From: Mesotaenium endlicherianum
Taxonomy: Eukaryota > Streptophyta > Zygnematophyceae > Zygnematales > Mesotaeniaceae
Length of the DNA: 64,000 nt
NCBI GenBank assembly: GCA_009602735.1
Contig: WELA01000930.1
Location: forward strand, 1-64,000
Direction of reading: 5' to 3'
Each line of letters begins with the position of its first letter. Position 1 is the first letter of the stretch. Under the pieces are notes generated by a model. It made no database searches, was not told the DNA's origin, and worked only from the letters and a program-made list of their open reading frames with translations. Positions 7,167 to 15,424 of the stretch are shown one piece after another. A program made the translations under genes and the position numbers.

Positions 7167-9005
7167 ATGCAAAAAGGCCAGATAAGGGTTCAGACGGAGA
7201 ATATCTTCCCGATCATTAAGAAATTCCTGTATAGTGACCATGAAATATTCCTGCGTGAACTGGTGAGTAATGCTGTGGATGCATCCCAGAAACTGAAAAC
7301 ATTGTCTTCCATCGGGGAGGCAAAAGGAGAACTGGGAGAACTGCGGATCGATGTGGTATTGGATGCCAAAGAAAAAACGCTCAGCATTATCGACCGTGGT
7401 GTGGGTATGACGGGCGAAGAAGTAGATAAATACATCAACCAGGTAGCTTTCAGCGGCGCTGAAGAGTTCGTGAATAAATACAAGGACGCTAATATTATTG
7501 GGCATTTCGGTTTGGGTTTCTACAGCGCCTTCATGGTGAGCGATAAAGTGGAAATCTATACCAAAAGTTTCAAGGAAGGCAGTGGTGTTTTCTGGAGCTG
7601 CGATGGAAGTCCCGAGTTTGAATTGTACAATGTAGATTACAACGAGCGCGGCACCAAGATCGTGCTGCATATCAATGAGGAAAGCGCGGAGTTTCTTGAA
7701 GCCGGTCGTATCAAAGGCATACTGGAAAGGTTTTGTAAGTTCCTGCCCATCCCCATTTATTTTTCAGAAGCAGGTGAAAAGAAAGAAGGAGAAGAGAAAT
7801 CTATCAATAATACCGATCCCATCTGGATCAAAAAGCCTTCGGAACTGGCCAAGGAAGACTATGAAAAATTCTACAGGGAATTGTATCCTTTCGGTGAAAC
7901 GCCTTTATTCTGGATACACCTCAATGTAGATTATCCATTCAACCTTACCGGCGTATTGTATTTTCCCAAGATCAAGCAGAGCTACGAAATACAGAAAGAT
8001 AAAATACAACTCTATTGCAACCAGGTATTCGTTACAGATGAAGTAAAAGATATTGTTCCCGAATTCCTGATGTTACTGCATGGCGTGATTGATAGTCCGG
8101 ATATTCCGCTGAACGTGAGCCGCAGTTACCTGCAAGGCGATCCGAATGTGAAAAAGATCAATGCGCACATTACCAAGAAAGTGGCGGATAAGCTGGAAGA
8201 AATATTCCGCAACGAAAGAACATCTTTCGAAGAGAAATGGGAGAGCCTGGGATTGTTTGTGAAGTACGGTATGATGACCGATGATAAGTTCCTGGAAAAA
8301 GCGAGCAAATTCCTGGTAATGGAAGATGTTGACGGAAAGTTCTATACACTGGACGAATACAAAACGGCTACCGAAACCCTTCAGAAAAACAAAGAAGGTA
8401 AACAGATCATCTTGTATACGACCAACCCGGTTCAGCAGGATGCATACATACAGGCAGCCAAAGAAAAAGGATACCTGGTGGTGAAAATGGAAACCCTGGT
8501 GGATGCCGCTTTCATCAATAACATGGAGATGAAATGGGAAAATACCAGTTTCACACGAGTGGATGCAGATATCGTAGACAACCTGATTGACAAACAGGAG
8601 AGCAGCAATACCGTATTGAGCAAAGAAGAAGAAGAGCAATTGAAAACGTTGTTCACTTTACAAATTGCCGATCTGAATGTTACGACAGAAGTAAAGGGAC
8701 TGAGCACCAACAGCGCGCCTGTAGTGGCTACACGCCCTGAATTCATGCGCCGCATGAAAGATATGGCAGGTGTAGGCGGTGGCGGTATGACTGCGTTCTA
8801 TGCACAAATGCCCGATGAAGTGACCCTGACAGTGAATGGTAACCATCCTATTTACCAGAAGCTTTTGAAAGAAACCAATGCAGATATACAACAGAAACAA
8901 GTGAGAACCCTTGCCGACCTGGCATTGCTTTCGCAAGGATTGCTGAAAGGCAACGACCTTACCAGTTTCATCAACCGTAATGTGGAATTGATGCAAGGAA
9001 ATTAA
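7167..9005 (+). CDS. htpG: Molecular chaperone HtpG (bacterial Hsp90)
   Basis: The 612-residue protein has the full Hsp90 layout: an N-terminal GHKL ATPase domain (about 1-230) with LRELVSNAVDA, the DRGVGM motif and the lid GHFGLGFYSAF; a middle domain with PLFWIHLNVDYPF and NVSRSYLQ; and a C-terminal dimer domain. It uses ATP to remodel client proteins in the cytosol and cooperates with DnaK. The start at 7167 gives MQKGQIRV, the usual HtpG start; 13 in-frame upstream codons look non-coding. A poly-Gly stretch (GVGGGG) lies in the C-terminal region. A strong terminator follows at 9057. It is not part of the kinase/Hsp70 operon further along. Confidence 0.97.
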   Translation: MQKGQIRVQTENIFPIIKKFLYSDHEIFLRELVSNAVDASQKLKTLSSIGEAKGELGELRIDVVLDAKEKTLSIIDRGVGMTGEEVDKYINQVAFSGAEEFVNKYKDANIIGHFGLGFYSAFMVSDKVEIYTKSFKEGSGVFWSCDGSPEFELYNVDYNERGTKIVLHINEESAEFLEAGRIKGILERFCKFLPIPIYFSEAGEKKEGEEKSINNTDPIWIKKPSELAKEDYEKFYRELYPFGETPLFWIHLNVDYPFNLTGVLYFPKIKQSYEIQKDKIQLYCNQVFVTDEVKDIVPEFLMLLHGVIDSPDIPLNVSRSYLQGDPNVKKINAHITKKVADKLEEIFRNERTSFEEKWESLGLFVKYGMMTDDKFLEKASKFLVMEDVDGKFYTLDEYKTATETLQKNKEGKQIILYTTNPVQQDAYIQAAKEKGYLVVKMETLVDAAFINNMEMKWENTSFTRVDADIVDNLIDKQESSNTVLSKEEEEQLKTLFTLQIADLNVTTEVKGLSTNSAPVVATRPEFMRRMKDMAGVGGGGMTAFYAQMPDEVTLTVNGNHPIYQKLLKETNADIQQKQVRTLADLALLSQGLLKGNDLTSFINRNVELMQGN

Positions 9006-9056
9006 TTGGCACTGTACAAATAGCTCAATATGCCAATGAGACGATGCAAAATAATG

Positions 9057-9090
9057 AAAGGCCGTTTACGAAAAGTAAGTGGCCTTTTTG
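9057..9090 (+). terminator. Terminator after htpG
   Basis: AAAGGCCGTTTAC (9057-9069) pairs fully, with two G-U pairs, with GTAAGTGGCCTTT (9075-9087) around GAAAA, and TTG with a T-rich stretch follows. A second weaker inverted repeat, TTGGCA/TGCCAA, spans 9006-9036. Confidence 0.85.
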
Positions 9091-9103
9091 TTAATTTCAA
9101 TTT

Positions 9104-10165
9104 ATGCAGGAACAGGCAGGCCCATCATCCATACGCTTAAAAGTGAAGCAGGTCATTCGTGAGACAAAGGATACCCGCTCTTTTATTTTAGAGACTATAG
9201 GAGATGTGCCCTTGCAATACATGCCAGGCCAGTTCCTTACTTTTCTTTTCAGGCAGAGCGGTGGTGCGGAAGCGAGGCGTAGTTATTCCCTTTCTTCAAC
9301 ACCTTTATTGAACGAGCCACTGATGATCACTGTTAAGCGCACAACAAACGGTGAATACTCCCGAAGACTGGTTGATAAAACGAAAGAAGGCGATGAATTG
9401 CTTACGATAGGCGCTTCTGGTTTCTTTACTTTACCAGCAAGGTGGCACCAATACGGGCAACTGATCTTTTTTGCGGCAGGTAGTGGTATTTCACCGGTCT
9501 ATGCGCTTATCAAGACCGTATTGTACAGCAACGACACACTTCGTGTTGTATTGATTTACAGTAACCGTTCTCCCGAAACCACCATATTCTACGAATCGCT
9601 GAAAGCATTGCAGCAGGCTTTTCCGGGAAGGTTTCAGGTGATCTTTTTATTCAGCACGGTTGCCGATCTTTCTAAAGCAAGATTGAATGTAGATCTCCTG
9701 CATCGATTGTTTGGTAGTCAACCTACTGAGCAATTGGGAAAGCAATTGTTCTACTTATGTGGTCCCTTTGAATATATGCGCATGATCACCATTGCATTGC
9801 AAGGTCACGGTGTGCCGCCGGCCAATATCCGAAAGGAAATATTCAATGTAGAGAAGCCACAGAAAAGGCCTGCCCCTCCCGATACGAAGCCACACCAGGT
9901 AAAGCTTTTGCTGGCAGGCAAGGAATATCAATTCGAAGTGCAATACCCTGTTACCATTTTACAAGCAGCCAAATCGTTGCAAATACCTGTTCCTTACAGT
10001 TGCGAAAGCGGCCAATGTGGAACCTGTGCTGCTACTTGCCTGGAAGGAAAGGTTTGGATGTGGCACAATGATGTGTTGTTAGACGATGAGGTAGCCAGCG
10101 GAAGAACGCTCACTTGTACCGGATATCCAGTAGGAGGAGATGTATTGTTGCATGTAGGAACTTAA
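9104..10165 (+). CDS. Ferredoxin-NADP reductase-type flavoprotein with C-terminal 2Fe-2S domain
   Basis: The 353-residue protein has three modules: an FAD-binding barrel (about 10-105) with RRSYSLSS; an NAD(P)-binding domain (about 110-250) with GSGISPVYA and the LCGPFEYM motif; and a plant-type 2Fe-2S ferredoxin domain (about 265-350) with CESGQCGTC (C-x4-C-x2-C) and the fourth Cys in LTCTGY. This order matches PaaE and related reductases that pass electrons from NAD(P)H to an oxygenase or other acceptor. No oxygenase or phenylacetate gene is nearby, so the partner is unknown. Its last four bases overlap the end of the convergent recJ gene, leaving no room for a separate terminator. Confidence 0.92.
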   Translation: MQEQAGPSSIRLKVKQVIRETKDTRSFILETIGDVPLQYMPGQFLTFLFRQSGGAEARRSYSLSSTPLLNEPLMITVKRTTNGEYSRRLVDKTKEGDELLTIGASGFFTLPARWHQYGQLIFFAAGSGISPVYALIKTVLYSNDTLRVVLIYSNRSPETTIFYESLKALQQAFPGRFQVIFLFSTVADLSKARLNVDLLHRLFGSQPTEQLGKQLFYLCGPFEYMRMITIALQGHGVPPANIRKEIFNVEKPQKRPAPPDTKPHQVKLLLAGKEYQFEVQYPVTILQAAKSLQIPVPYSCESGQCGTCAATCLEGKVWMWHNDVLLDDEVASGRTLTCTGYPVGGDVLLHVGT

Positions 10166-11874
10166 TGATGTTCCGGGTTGCTTAGATTGAGATCGATGAC
10201 TTTCAACTGCAAATGCTTCTCCCCATTCCATTCATTTTCATCGATGGTGAAAACTATGTCGACAGGTGCGTTCATCTGCAACAAATGGAATTTGGAAGCC
10301 AGGTTGAATCCAATGCCGGTGAAACTGATCCTTTCCTGTTTTACTACAAAGCGGATATGGTGTTCTTTTACAACACGCGAATAACCTGTATCGGTTACGC
10401 GACGGGCAATGAATACGGGCCGCGCATTATCGGGCCCGAAAGGCTCCATCTGTTCCAGTATTTTATAAAGCGATGGAGTGATCTCTGAAAAACGAATGGC
10501 TGCATCAATGACAATCTCCGGTATCAACAAATCATCAGTGATCTGAGCGGCCACTACTTTCTCGAATGCTTCTGAGAAAGGCTGCACATTTTCAGGCAGC
10601 AAAGTCATGCCGGCAGCAGCAAAATGTCCGCCATATCCCAGCAGGTATTCGCGGCAGGCATAGATGGCTTCATAAAGATTGAAACCAGCCACGCTTCTGG
10701 CGCTGCCGGCAACATAATCACCACTGCGTGTGAGTACCACAGTGGGACGATAATATTTTTCAATGAGTCTGCTCGCTACGATACCCACTACACCTTTGTG
10801 CCAATGCTCCTGGTATACGACAGTCGTTTTCCTCTGCAGGTTTTTCTCATCGTTTTCGATCACCGCTAATGCTTCTTCGGTAATGGTGCTGTCGGCTTCC
10901 CGGCGATCGGCATTATCGTTGTGCAACATTTCGGCATAACCAAGCGCAGTTTGGTAATCCTGTTCAATGAAGAGTTGTACGGCTTTCCGTGCATCGTCCA
11001 TCCTTCCCGCTGCATTGACCCTGGGTGCAATCACAAAAACGAGGTTATTGATAGATAGCGGTTTGCTGATACCTGCCAACTGCATGAGTGCCCGTATCCC
11101 GTTATTTGGTGATTCATTCACCTGCCTGAGTCCGTAAAAAGTCAAGGTCCTGTTCTCTCCGGTGATGGGTACAATGTCAGCCGCGATAGCGGTAGCCACC
11201 AGGTCGAGATAGGGGAGATAAGTATCGGCAGGCAGCGATAGTTTTTCACTCAAAGCCATCATCAGCTTGAATCCTACGCCGCAGCCGCAAAGTTCTTTAT
11301 AAGGATAAGGGCAGTCGGCTTGTTTGGGGTTGAGTATGGCTGCCGCTGCAGGTAATACCGGTCCTGGCAAATGGTGGTCGCAAATGACAAAATCGATGCC
11401 CAGTGTTTGTGCATATTCAACCAGTTCTACCGACTTGATTCCACAGTCAAGCGAAATGATCAGTGTAAACCCTTTTTCTTTTGCAAGATCGATACCCGGT
11501 TGTGAAATGCCATAACCTTCACGGTAACGATGTGGAATATAAAAATCTATGCGGTCATAAATAGTATGAAGATAGCGAAAAAGACAGGCTACGGCAGTAG
11601 TTCCATCTACATCATAATCGCCGTAAACCATGATTTTTTCATGACGTTCAAAAGCCAGCATGATACGGTCAACGGCTTTCTGCATGTCTTTCATCAGCCA
11701 GGGACTGTGCAGGTCTGATAGCTGGGGACGGAAATATTGTTTTGCTTTATTAAAGTCATCGATGCCGCGCTGCACCAGTATACCACAGAGCGTCTGATTG
11801 ATTTTCAGCGCTTCATGGAGTGCCAAAGTTTTGGCCTCATCCTGCTTCGCTATTTGCCATCGTTTCTGCATCAA
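10162..11874 (-). CDS. recJ: Single-stranded-DNA-specific 5'-3' exonuclease RecJ
   Basis: The 570-residue protein contains the DHH phosphoesterase motifs: YGDYDVDGTTA (motif I, about residue 80), LDCGIKS, CDHH (motif III) and a DHHA1 region with GGHFAAAGMTL, followed by a C-terminal OB-type domain. RecJ degrades single-stranded DNA in recombination and mismatch repair. The start ATG overlaps the stop of the polyprenyl synthase gene by four bases (ATGA), so the two genes are coupled. The 3' end overlaps the convergent flavoreductase gene by four bases. Length and motifs are normal for the family. Confidence 0.96.
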   Translation of the reverse strand: MMQKRWQIAKQDEAKTLALHEALKINQTLCGILVQRGIDDFNKAKQYFRPQLSDLHSPWLMKDMQKAVDRIMLAFERHEKIMVYGDYDVDGTTAVACLFRYLHTIYDRIDFYIPHRYREGYGISQPGIDLAKEKGFTLIISLDCGIKSVELVEYAQTLGIDFVICDHHLPGPVLPAAAAILNPKQADCPYPYKELCGCGVGFKLMMALSEKLSLPADTYLPYLDLVATAIAADIVPITGENRTLTFYGLRQVNESPNNGIRALMQLAGISKPLSINNLVFVIAPRVNAAGRMDDARKAVQLFIEQDYQTALGYAEMLHNDNADRREADSTITEEALAVIENDEKNLQRKTTVVYQEHWHKGVVGIVASRLIEKYYRPTVVLTRSGDYVAGSARSVAGFNLYEAIYACREYLLGYGGHFAAAGMTLLPENVQPFSEAFEKVVAAQITDDLLIPEIVIDAAIRFSEITPSLYKILEQMEPFGPDNARPVFIARRVTDTGYSRVVKEHHIRFVVKQERISFTGIGFNLASKFHLLQMNAPVDIVFTIDENEWNGEKHLQLKVIDLNLSNPEHH

Positions 11875-12833
11875 TATTCCCGGTCTGTGGTATAACGCAC
11901 CAGCTCTTCAAGTGCGCTTCGCACAGGCGATTCGGGAAATTCGTGCAGAATGGCCAGGGCCTCATTGCGGTAGCTCAGCATTTTTTCCGTAGCATACCGG
12001 ATACCGCCTGACTGGGTAACCGCGTCGATGACGAATTTCACTTTATCTTTTTGCTGGTTCTCGTTCCTGATGATGTAAATAAGTTTTTTCTTCAGTTCTT
12101 TTTCGCAATGATTGAGGGTATAGATCAAAGGCAGGGTCAGTTTTTTTTCTTTGATGTCGTTACCGGTGGGCTTGCCTATATCCTGGCTGCCATAATCGAA
12201 CAGATCATCTTTTATCTGGAAGGCCATGCCCACTTTTTCACCAAAAAGCCTCATTTTTTCAACAGGTACCGGCGAATCGAAGGTAGTAGAAGCGCCGGCC
12301 GCACAAGCCGATGCCAGCAAAGAGGCGGTTTTGCCGTTAATAATTTCGTAATAAGTGGCTTCTTCCAGGTTAAGTTTTCGTGACTTCTCCATCTGCAACA
12401 GTTCTCCTTCGCTCATTAGTCTTACTGCTTCGGTGAGGATTTCCAATACACGATGATCTTTATTATTGAGTGACAGGAGGAGCCCTTTCGACAGCAAATA
12501 ATCTCCTACCAACACGGCTATTTTGTTTTTCCAAAGCGCATTAATGGAAAAAAATCCCCTTCTTTCCAGGGCATCATCTACTACATCGTCGTGCACCAGG
12601 GTGGCGGTATGGAGCAGTTCAACCAGGGAGGCGGCGCGGTAGCTGCTATCGTTGATATCCCCGCCCAGCTTGGCACTCAGGAGTACGAACATAGGCCGGA
12701 GTTGCTTCCCTTTACGCTTTACTATATACTGCATGATCCGGTCCAGCAGGGCAACCCGGCTCTTCACAGCTTCCCTGAAATGGGATTCAAACCTTACCAA
12801 TTCCTCTGATATGACCTGTTTTGCTAAATTCAT
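11871..12833 (-). CDS. ispB: Polyprenyl diphosphate synthase
   Basis: The 320-residue protein has both Asp-rich motifs of trans-prenyl synthases: DDVVD (first, in LVHDDVVDDALERRG) and DDLFD (second, in QIKDDLFDYGS), plus GKQLRP near the N-terminus. It condenses isopentenyl diphosphate onto an allylic primer; in Bacteroidota the product normally serves the menaquinone side chain, which is inferred here. Start at 12833 (MNLAKQVI) is preferred; six upstream codons are open but reached only through a TTG. A TTTG-containing -7-like box (CATATTTG) lies six bases upstream of this ATG. The gene is coupled to recJ by a four-base overlap. Confidence 0.93.
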   Translation of the reverse strand: MNLAKQVISEELVRFESHFREAVKSRVALLDRIMQYIVKRKGKQLRPMFVLLSAKLGGDINDSSYRAASLVELLHTATLVHDDVVDDALERRGFFSINALWKNKIAVLVGDYLLSKGLLLSLNNKDHRVLEILTEAVRLMSEGELLQMEKSRKLNLEEATYYEIINGKTASLLASACAAGASTTFDSPVPVEKMRLFGEKVGMAFQIKDDLFDYGSQDIGKPTGNDIKEKKLTLPLIYTLNHCEKELKKKLIYIIRNENQQKDKVKFVIDAVTQSGGIRYATEKMLSYRNEALAILHEFPESPVRSALEELVRYTTDREY

Positions 12834-12976
12834 TGTCCAAATATGCTGCAATATAGCAGGATAGATACAATATCAGATACAATAAACAGGGGTCAGGCAG
12901 CGTTATTTACTTTATAAATGTCTGTAAACCTGTTCGATGGCCCTTTTGGCTGTGAATAAAAAAAACCTGATAAAAG

Positions 12977-13007
12977 TTGGATGAATGTCATATACAGCAT
13001 ATTTTTG
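12977..13007 (+). promoter_or_regulatory. Promoter of the OmpA-family gene
   Basis: TTG (12977-12979), 20-nt spacer, then TATTTTTG (13000-13007), an exact TAnnTTTG -7 box. The leader to the ATG is about 45 bases and AT-rich, as expected for a strongly expressed Bacteroidota gene. Confidence 0.7.
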
Positions 13008-13056
13008 TCATGTTTTACTTGAGATCGGTTAAATTCTTAAATATCAATTATATCTT

Positions 13057-14592
13057 ATGGCAAGCAAAAAGTTACTTTCAGCCGCAGCGCTGGTCCTGCT
13101 GTTACAGTCGGTCGGTATTGCTCAGACGGATTGGGGTTGGGATTGGAAAGACACATCTAAAATCGCTGTGAAAAACCTTCCACAACACAATGAATTTCTG
13201 AACAATCAATACCCGTACCCGGCGCAGCCCCGTTCTCAGTGGGAACTGGGATTTGGTGCAGGCCCCTCTTTCATTTTCGGAGAGGTAAAAAGTAAAGTAG
13301 GATTTGGTGGTACTATCTCTTTGAGAAAGGCCTTCAGTCATACTTTCTCTTACAGAATTAATTACACTGGTCTGTTGAATTCCGGTGAACCTACTGTTTA
13401 TGGCACTTCTGTTGGTCAGTATGCCTACAAGAGCCAAACACATTCACTGGGTGTAGACCTGATCGCTTCTTTGAACTCCGCCAGTCACTACAGGGGCAAC
13501 CCCAAGACCAACATTTATGTGTTGGCTGGTTACAGCCTGGTAGGGCACAGGGTATTGTATAAGAAACCTGTTGGACCTTTCGCCCAGCCTGGTGGCTACA
13601 ACACCTATTATGGTATTGGCGATCCTAACTCACAGAATGGTCTGATCAACACTTGGTTTGGTGCCAACATTAACGGCAGACAAGGTTGGGCAATTATGCA
13701 CATGGCTACTGCCGGTGCAGGTGTTGCTTTCAAGCTGAACAAGCAGGTTAATCTGGGTCTTGAACAGAAGTTCTACATGGCCGTTCCTGGTTATGATTAC
13801 CTCGACGGTTACAAAGGTGCTAACAGTACTAAAAACGACTTCATCTCTTTCACTACTGCCCGTTTGAACATCAACATCGGCAACACTTCTAAGAGAGTGG
13901 AACCTTTGTGGTGGCTCAACCCCAACAACTATGTATACAACGAGCTGAACTCACCCAAGCACATGAAGATGCCTCCGGTGGTTCTGCCTGACTCTGATGG
14001 TGATGGTGTTACAGATCAGTTCGACCTGGAACCCAACACGCCCAAAGGTGCACGTGTTGATACACATGGCAGAGCAATGGATACTGATGGTGATGGTGTT
14101 CCTGATTACAGGGATAAAGAGCCGCTGACTCCGCTTAACTGCTTCCCTGTGAATGCTGATGGCGTAGGTACTTGTCCTGAGCCTGCATGCTGCAAAGAAA
14201 TCAAAGACATGATGGCTAACATGAAAGCTGCTAAAGCTGAGTGCACCATCGGTGGATTGCCCAGCATCCAGTTCAAAGGAGCAAGCGCTAAACTGTCTAA
14301 AGAAGCACAAGCTTTACTGGCTGATGCAGCTGTTAAGATCAACGCTAATCCTAACTGTAAAGTAAAAGTGATCGGTTACGGTGCTTCAAGCAAAGCTGCT
14401 CAACAGCTGAGCTGGGAGCGTGTAAACGCTGTGATCAAATACCTGGTTGAAAAGCAAGGTGTTGCTGAAAGCAGGTTCATCTTCACTTATGGTCAGAATG
14501 GCGATGCCAACACTGTTGACCTCCAGGGTACAACTGAAGAAGGTCCTAATTCAGTACCGGCTCCTCACCCTAACCTGAAAAGCAGAAAATAA
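13057..14592 (+). CDS. OmpA-family outer membrane protein with thrombospondin type-3 repeats
   Basis: The 511-residue protein has a signal peptide (about 1-22), an N-terminal beta-barrel-like domain (about 60-290; WELGFGAGPSF, repeated aromatic strands), two calcium-binding type-3 repeats (DSDGDGVTD and DTDGDGVPD, about 308-355), a Cys-containing linker (CFPVNADG..C..CC) and an OmpA-like C-terminal domain (about 400-480; FKGASAKLS, LSWERVNAVIKYL). OmpA domains tie the outer membrane to peptidoglycan. Here the usual GHTD segment reads GYGA, so the meso-DAP-binding Asp is missing although the following Arg is kept. Codons are strongly biased to GGT, GTT and AAC, which suggests high expression. 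A bidirectional terminator follows. Confidence 0.9.
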   Translation: MASKKLLSAAALVLLLQSVGIAQTDWGWDWKDTSKIAVKNLPQHNEFLNNQYPYPAQPRSQWELGFGAGPSFIFGEVKSKVGFGGTISLRKAFSHTFSYRINYTGLLNSGEPTVYGTSVGQYAYKSQTHSLGVDLIASLNSASHYRGNPKTNIYVLAGYSLVGHRVLYKKPVGPFAQPGGYNTYYGIGDPNSQNGLINTWFGANINGRQGWAIMHMATAGAGVAFKLNKQVNLGLEQKFYMAVPGYDYLDGYKGANSTKNDFISFTTARLNINIGNTSKRVEPLWWLNPNNYVYNELNSPKHMKMPPVVLPDSDGDGVTDQFDLEPNTPKGARVDTHGRAMDTDGDGVPDYRDKEPLTPLNCFPVNADGVGTCPEPACCKEIKDMMANMKAAKAECTIGGLPSIQFKGASAKLSKEAQALLADAAVKINANPNCKVKVIGYGASSKAAQQLSWERVNAVIKYLVEKQGVAESRFIFTYGQNGDANTVDLQGTTEEGPNSVPAPHPNLKSRK

Positions 14593-14625
14593 TCTGAACG
14601 GTTCCTACCGTAAGGATTAAAAATA

Positions 14626-14661
14626 AAAGCCCCGTATCGTAAGATGCGGGGCTTTCTTTTT
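14626..14661. terminator. Bidirectional terminator
   Basis: AAAGCCCCGTATC (14626-14638) pairs with GATGCGGGGCTTT (14643-14655) around GTAA, with one G-U pair. CTTTTTG follows on the plus strand and TTTATTTTTAA on the minus strand, so it can serve the OmpA-family gene and the convergent HAD gene. Confidence 0.88.
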
Positions 14662-14690
14662 GTGAAGATGTATTTGATAAGTAGTATGTC

Positions 14691-15350
14691 TTAACTGAGC
14701 AGTCCAAAATGTAACTCGCCAAAATTCTGAAGCGAAGACAAACGTAAATCGGCCGCGCCCCATTTTTCTTCTTTTAATTCTGCAGCGGCGGGTACTACCA
14801 CGCATTTCATACGTGCTGCCTTGGCAGCAATCAATCCGTTGAAAGAATCTTCGAAACAAAGACAGGCAGTAGGATGGCTATTCAGTTCCTGTGCACAGTT
14901 GAGGTATACTTGCGGATGAGGTTTACCGTAATCGAGTAATTCGGCAGAACAGGCAGCGGAAAGAACATCTTTTATACCAGTCATGCGCACCACCAACTCA
15001 ATCAATTCCGGTGGTGAAGAAGTAGCCAGACCGATCTTGAATTCTTTTTTTAGGAAAAAATCAAAAATATAAGGTACACCCTGCATCACCCGTCCTTTGC
15101 GCTCAATTTTATCAAGTACAAGTGAAATGATCTTTTTTTCTGCCCGTAATTGTTCAGAAGGGTCGATTTTGAACCAGGCCAGCCACCATTGTACAAACTC
15201 TCTCGTACGCAAGCCGGTAGTGCTTTTGTATTGTTCATCGGTAAAGGATACGCTATAAGCTGCAAATACTTCTGATGCTGCTTCATTCCATAGTGGCTCG
15301 CTGTCGATCAGCAAACCGTCGATATCGAAAATAACGCTTGTTAACTGCAT
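14691..15350 (-). CDS. HAD-IA phosphatase, HxpB/YniC-like
   Basis: The 219-residue protein carries all four HAD motifs: the nucleophile in FDIDGLLIDSEPLW (about 8-21), ATSSP (motif II), the Lys in GKPHPQVYL (motif III) and FEDSFNG (motif IV). The SEPLW ending of motif I and the helical cap resemble E. coli HxpB, which removes phosphate from hexitol phosphates and 2-deoxyglucose 6-phosphate. The substrate here is inferred only. It is a single gene; an exact TACTTTTG -7 box lies at 15368-15375, but I see no good -33 element with it. A beta-phosphoglucomutase is an alternative, less likely given SEPLW. Confidence 0.88.
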   Translation of the reverse strand: MQLTSVIFDIDGLLIDSEPLWNEAASEVFAAYSVSFTDEQYKSTTGLRTREFVQWWLAWFKIDPSEQLRAEKKIISLVLDKIERKGRVMQGVPYIFDFFLKKEFKIGLATSSPPELIELVVRMTGIKDVLSAACSAELLDYGKPHPQVYLNCAQELNSHPTACLCFEDSFNGLIAAKAARMKCVVVPAAAELKEEKWGAADLRLSSLQNFGELHFGLLS

Positions 15351-15367
15351 AATAAATTATTGAGGAG

Positions 15368-15375
15368 CAAAAGTA
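15368..15375 (-). promoter_or_regulatory. Candidate -7 box for the HAD gene
   Basis: Minus-strand TACTTTTG, identical to the boxes before rpsF and fmt, lies 17 bases upstream of the ATG. No TTG sits at the expected -33 distance, so support is partial. Confidence 0.4.
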
Positions 15376-15424
15376 TTGGTAGCAAAGCATAGATGCGTAG
15401 AACAAGCTGCTATTTTATCATAAC

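Noticed and set aside
10162-10165. Mis-annotated end at the flavoreductase/recJ junction
   Set aside because: Both stops are clear; a four-base convergent overlap is compatible with intact proteins on both sides.
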